Assembly: GCF_004353845.1 (NCBI RefSeq)
Contig: NZ_CP037864.1
Location: forward strand, 4,154,001 to 4,218,000
Direction of reading: 5' to 3'
DNA from: Citrobacter arsenatis
Lineage (GTDB): Bacteria; Pseudomonadota; Gammaproteobacteria; Enterobacterales; Enterobacteriaceae
DNA length: 64,000 bases
Shown here in pieces: positions 62,217-64,000 of the stretch. The position numbers and the translations under genes are program-made. Each line of letters starts with the position of its first letter. Positions within the stretch are counted from its first letter, which is position 1. The notes beneath the pieces were generated by a model. The model did not search any database and was not told the DNA's origin. It saw nothing but the letters and a program-made list of their open reading frames with translations.

Positions 62217-63506
62217 ATGGAAAACACTCAAACCAGCACTATCGTTACGGGCCATACCCGCAGCGCATGGCGCAAGACAGACACCATGTGGATGCTGGGC
62301 CTTTACGGCACGGCGATTGGCGCGGGTGTATTGTTCCTGCCGATTAACGCAGGCGTAGGCGGCATGATCCCGCTGATCATCATGGCGATCCTTGCTTTCC
62401 CAATGACCTTCTTTGCACACCGCGGCCTGACCCGCTTCGTGCTGTCCGGTAAAAATCCGGGTGAAGACATCACCGAAGTTGTAGAAGAACACTTTGGTGT
62501 TGGCGCGGGTAAACTGATTACCCTGCTCTACTTCTTCGCTATCTACCCAATTCTGTTGGTTTACAGCGTAGCAATCACCAACACCGTTGAAAGCTTCCTG
62601 ACCCACCAGTTGGCAATCACTCCGCCGCCGCGCGCAATCCTGTCTCTGATCCTGATTGTCGGCATGATGACCATCGTGCGCTTCGGTGAGCAGATGATCG
62701 TGAAGGCGATGAGCATCCTGGTATTCCCGTTCGTTGCGGCTCTGATGCTGCTGGCGCTGTATCTGATCCCTCAGTGGAGCGGTGCGATTCTGGAAACCAT
62801 GTCTTTTGACTCTGCGGCAACCACCGGCAACGGTCTGCTGTTGACCCTGTGGCTGGCAATTCCGGTAATGGTGTTCTCCTTCAACCACTCCCCGATCATC
62901 TCCTCCTTCGCCGTGGCGAAGCGTGAAGAATACGGTGATGAAGCTGAGAAAAAATGCTCTAAGATCCTGGCATTCGCTCACATCATGATGGTGCTGACCG
63001 TTATGTTCTTCGTCTTCAGCTGCGTGTTTAGCCTGACTCCGGCAGACCTGGCAGCAGCGAAAGAGCAGAACATCTCGATTCTGTCTTACCTGGCGAACCA
63101 CTTTAACGCGCCGATTATTGCCTGGATGGCACCAATCATCGCGATTATCGCTATCACAAAATCTTTCCTCGGCCACTACCTGGGCGCGCGTGAAGGTTTC
63201 AACGGTATGGTGATTAAGTCTCTGCGCGGCAAAGGCAAGACCATCGAAATCAACAAACTGAACAAAATCACTGCGCTGTTCATGCTGGTAACCACCTGGA
63301 TTGTGGCGACGCTGAACCCAAGCATCCTCGGTATGATTGAAACCCTGGGTGGCCCAATCATCGCGATGATTCTGTTCCTGATGCCGATGTATGCCATTCA
63401 GAAAGTACCGGCAATGCGTAAATACAGCGGCCATATCAGCAACGTCTTCGTTGTGATTATGGGCCTGATCGCTATCTCCGCTATTTTCTACTCTCTGTTC
63501 AGTTAA
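62217..63506 (+). CDS. sdaC: L-serine:proton symporter SdaC
   Basis: A 429-residue transporter of the HAAAP/SdaC family with eleven predicted membrane helices, beginning 'WRKTDTMWMLGLYGTAIGAGVLFLP', the family signature. It imports serine for breakdown by SdaB, encoded 53 bp downstream. AGGAG precedes the ATG by 6 bp. Confidence 0.97.
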   Translation: MENTQTSTIVTGHTRSAWRKTDTMWMLGLYGTAIGAGVLFLPINAGVGGMIPLIIMAILAFPMTFFAHRGLTRFVLSGKNPGEDITEVVEEHFGVGAGKLITLLYFFAIYPILLVYSVAITNTVESFLTHQLAITPPPRAILSLILIVGMMTIVRFGEQMIVKAMSILVFPFVAALMLLALYLIPQWSGAILETMSFDSAATTGNGLLLTLWLAIPVMVFSFNHSPIISSFAVAKREEYGDEAEKKCSKILAFAHIMMVLTVMFFVFSCVFSLTPADLAAAKEQNISILSYLANHFNAPIIAWMAPIIAIIAITKSFLGHYLGAREGFNGMVIKSLRGKGKTIEINKLNKITALFMLVTTWIVATLNPSILGMIETLGGPIIAMILFLMPMYAIQKVPAMRKYSGHISNVFVVIMGLIAISAIFYSLFS

Positions 63507-63559
63507 TTCCCCTGCGCCGCTCTTCGGGGCGGCGCACCTCGATACACAATGGACGCCTC

Positions 63560-64000
63560 ATGATTAGCGTATTCGATATTTTCAAAATCGGCATTGGCCC
63601 TTCCAGCTCCCATACTGTTGGCCCGATGAAAGCAGGCAAACAATTCACGGATGACCTGATTGCACGCGGAATTCTCACTGACGTAACCCGCGTAGTGGTC
63701 GATGTTTATGGCTCTTTGTCCCTGACGGGGAAAGGTCACCATACTGACATCGCGATTATTATGGGCCTGGCGGGTAATCTGCCGGATACCGTAGACATTG
63801 ATGCCATCCCGGCCTTTATCCAGGATGTGAATACTCATGGACGTTTGCTGCTGGCGGACGGTCAACATGAGGTTGAATTCCCGGTCGACAAGTGCATGAA
63901 TTTCCATGCGGACAATCTGTCCCTGCACGAAAACGGGATGCGTATTACCGCACTGGCGGGCGAAAAAGCCATTTACAGCCAAACCTACTATTCCATTGGC
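63560..64000 (+). CDS. sdaB: L-serine dehydratase 2, N-terminal part
   Basis: The first 147 residues of an iron-sulfur L-serine deaminase that converts serine to pyruvate and ammonia; the gene runs off the right edge. The N-terminal domain starts 'MISVFDIFKIGIGPSSSHTVGPMKAG', the SDH beta-chain signature, and holds 'GSLSLTGKGHHTD'. The cluster-binding cysteines lie beyond the window. It forms an operon with sdaC. Confidence 0.96.
   Translation, partial: MISVFDIFKIGIGPSSSHTVGPMKAGKQFTDDLIARGILTDVTRVVVDVYGSLSLTGKGHHTDIAIIMGLAGNLPDTVDIDAIPAFIQDVNTHGRLLLADGQHEVEFPVDKCMNFHADNLSLHENGMRITALAGEKAIYSQTYYSIG

Noticed and set aside
62193..63434. 413-codon open frame opposite sdaC
   Set aside because: It mirrors sdaC exactly and gives a His/Gln/Arg-rich sequence typical of an antisense shadow.

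Overview
The window is a chromosomal segment of an enteric bacterium of the Escherichia/Salmonella/Citrobacter group. Gene order from mutS through rpoS-nlpD-pcm-surE-truD-ispFD-ftsB, cysCND, iap, cysHIJ, queD, the ygc cluster, queE, eno-pyrG-mazG-relA-rlmD-barA, gud, yqcA-truC-yqcC, csrB, syd-queF-ppnN and sdaCB follows the E. coli backbone with almost identical proteins. Several accessory features differ from E. coli K-12: a type I secretion fragment and a ToxR/CadC-like regulator before mutS, a hydroxyarylic acid decarboxylase operon between mutS and rpoS, no CRISPR-Cas between iap and cysH, no mazEF between relA and mazG, a NanE/PTS/RpiR module before eno, and a glycerate kinase at the end of the gud operon. 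A Citrobacter-like species fits best, but this rests on remembered gene order and is not proven.

Layout. 1-2.7 kb: end of a type I secretion adaptor gene, a Crp-like regulator and a ToxR/ToxS-like membrane pair. 2.9-9 kb: mutS, a dead hok-type toxin gene, and the kpdBCD-type decarboxylase with its divergent MarR regulator. 9-15.9 kb: rpoS-nlpD and the essential/repair cluster pcm-surE-truD-ispF-ispD-ftsB, then ygbE. 15.9-24.5 kb: sulfate activation (cysDNC), iap, and sulfite/PAPS reduction (cysJIH). 24.8-36 kb: queD and the ygcNOP / ygcWUSRQ / yqcE-ygcE cluster. 36-40 kb: queE and a PTS/NanE amino-sugar module with its RpiR regulator. 40-50.8 kb: eno, pyrG, mazG, relA, rlmD, barA. 50.9-56.2 kb: glucarate catabolism (gudP-gudX-gudD-glycerate kinase). 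56.5-64 kb: yqcA, truC, yqcC, csrB sRNA, syd, queF, ppnN, sdaC and the start of sdaB.

The most interesting signal is in the 320-bp divergent spacer between ygcW and yqcE. Each leader carries a strong intrinsic terminator, and each terminator is preceded by an alternative hairpin that overlaps its left arm. The two alternative hairpins have different but compensating stems and share loop sequence (AGAGA...GAGAAA). A near-consensus CRP site lies at the same distance upstream of each. The same cluster encodes YgcP, a GlpP-family mRNA antiterminator. This suggests a CRP-activated, YgcP-controlled double attenuator switching a flavoprotein/ETF-linked catabolic pathway.

Other points of note: a hok relic that looks like a 13-bp slippage deletion of its start; BarA with its sRNA target csrB and a UvrY-type palindrome upstream of csrB; an ERIC element in the pyrG leader; structured leaders before queD and sdaC; and nine REP/BIME elements between genes. 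No tRNA, rRNA, IS element or CRISPR array was recognised.
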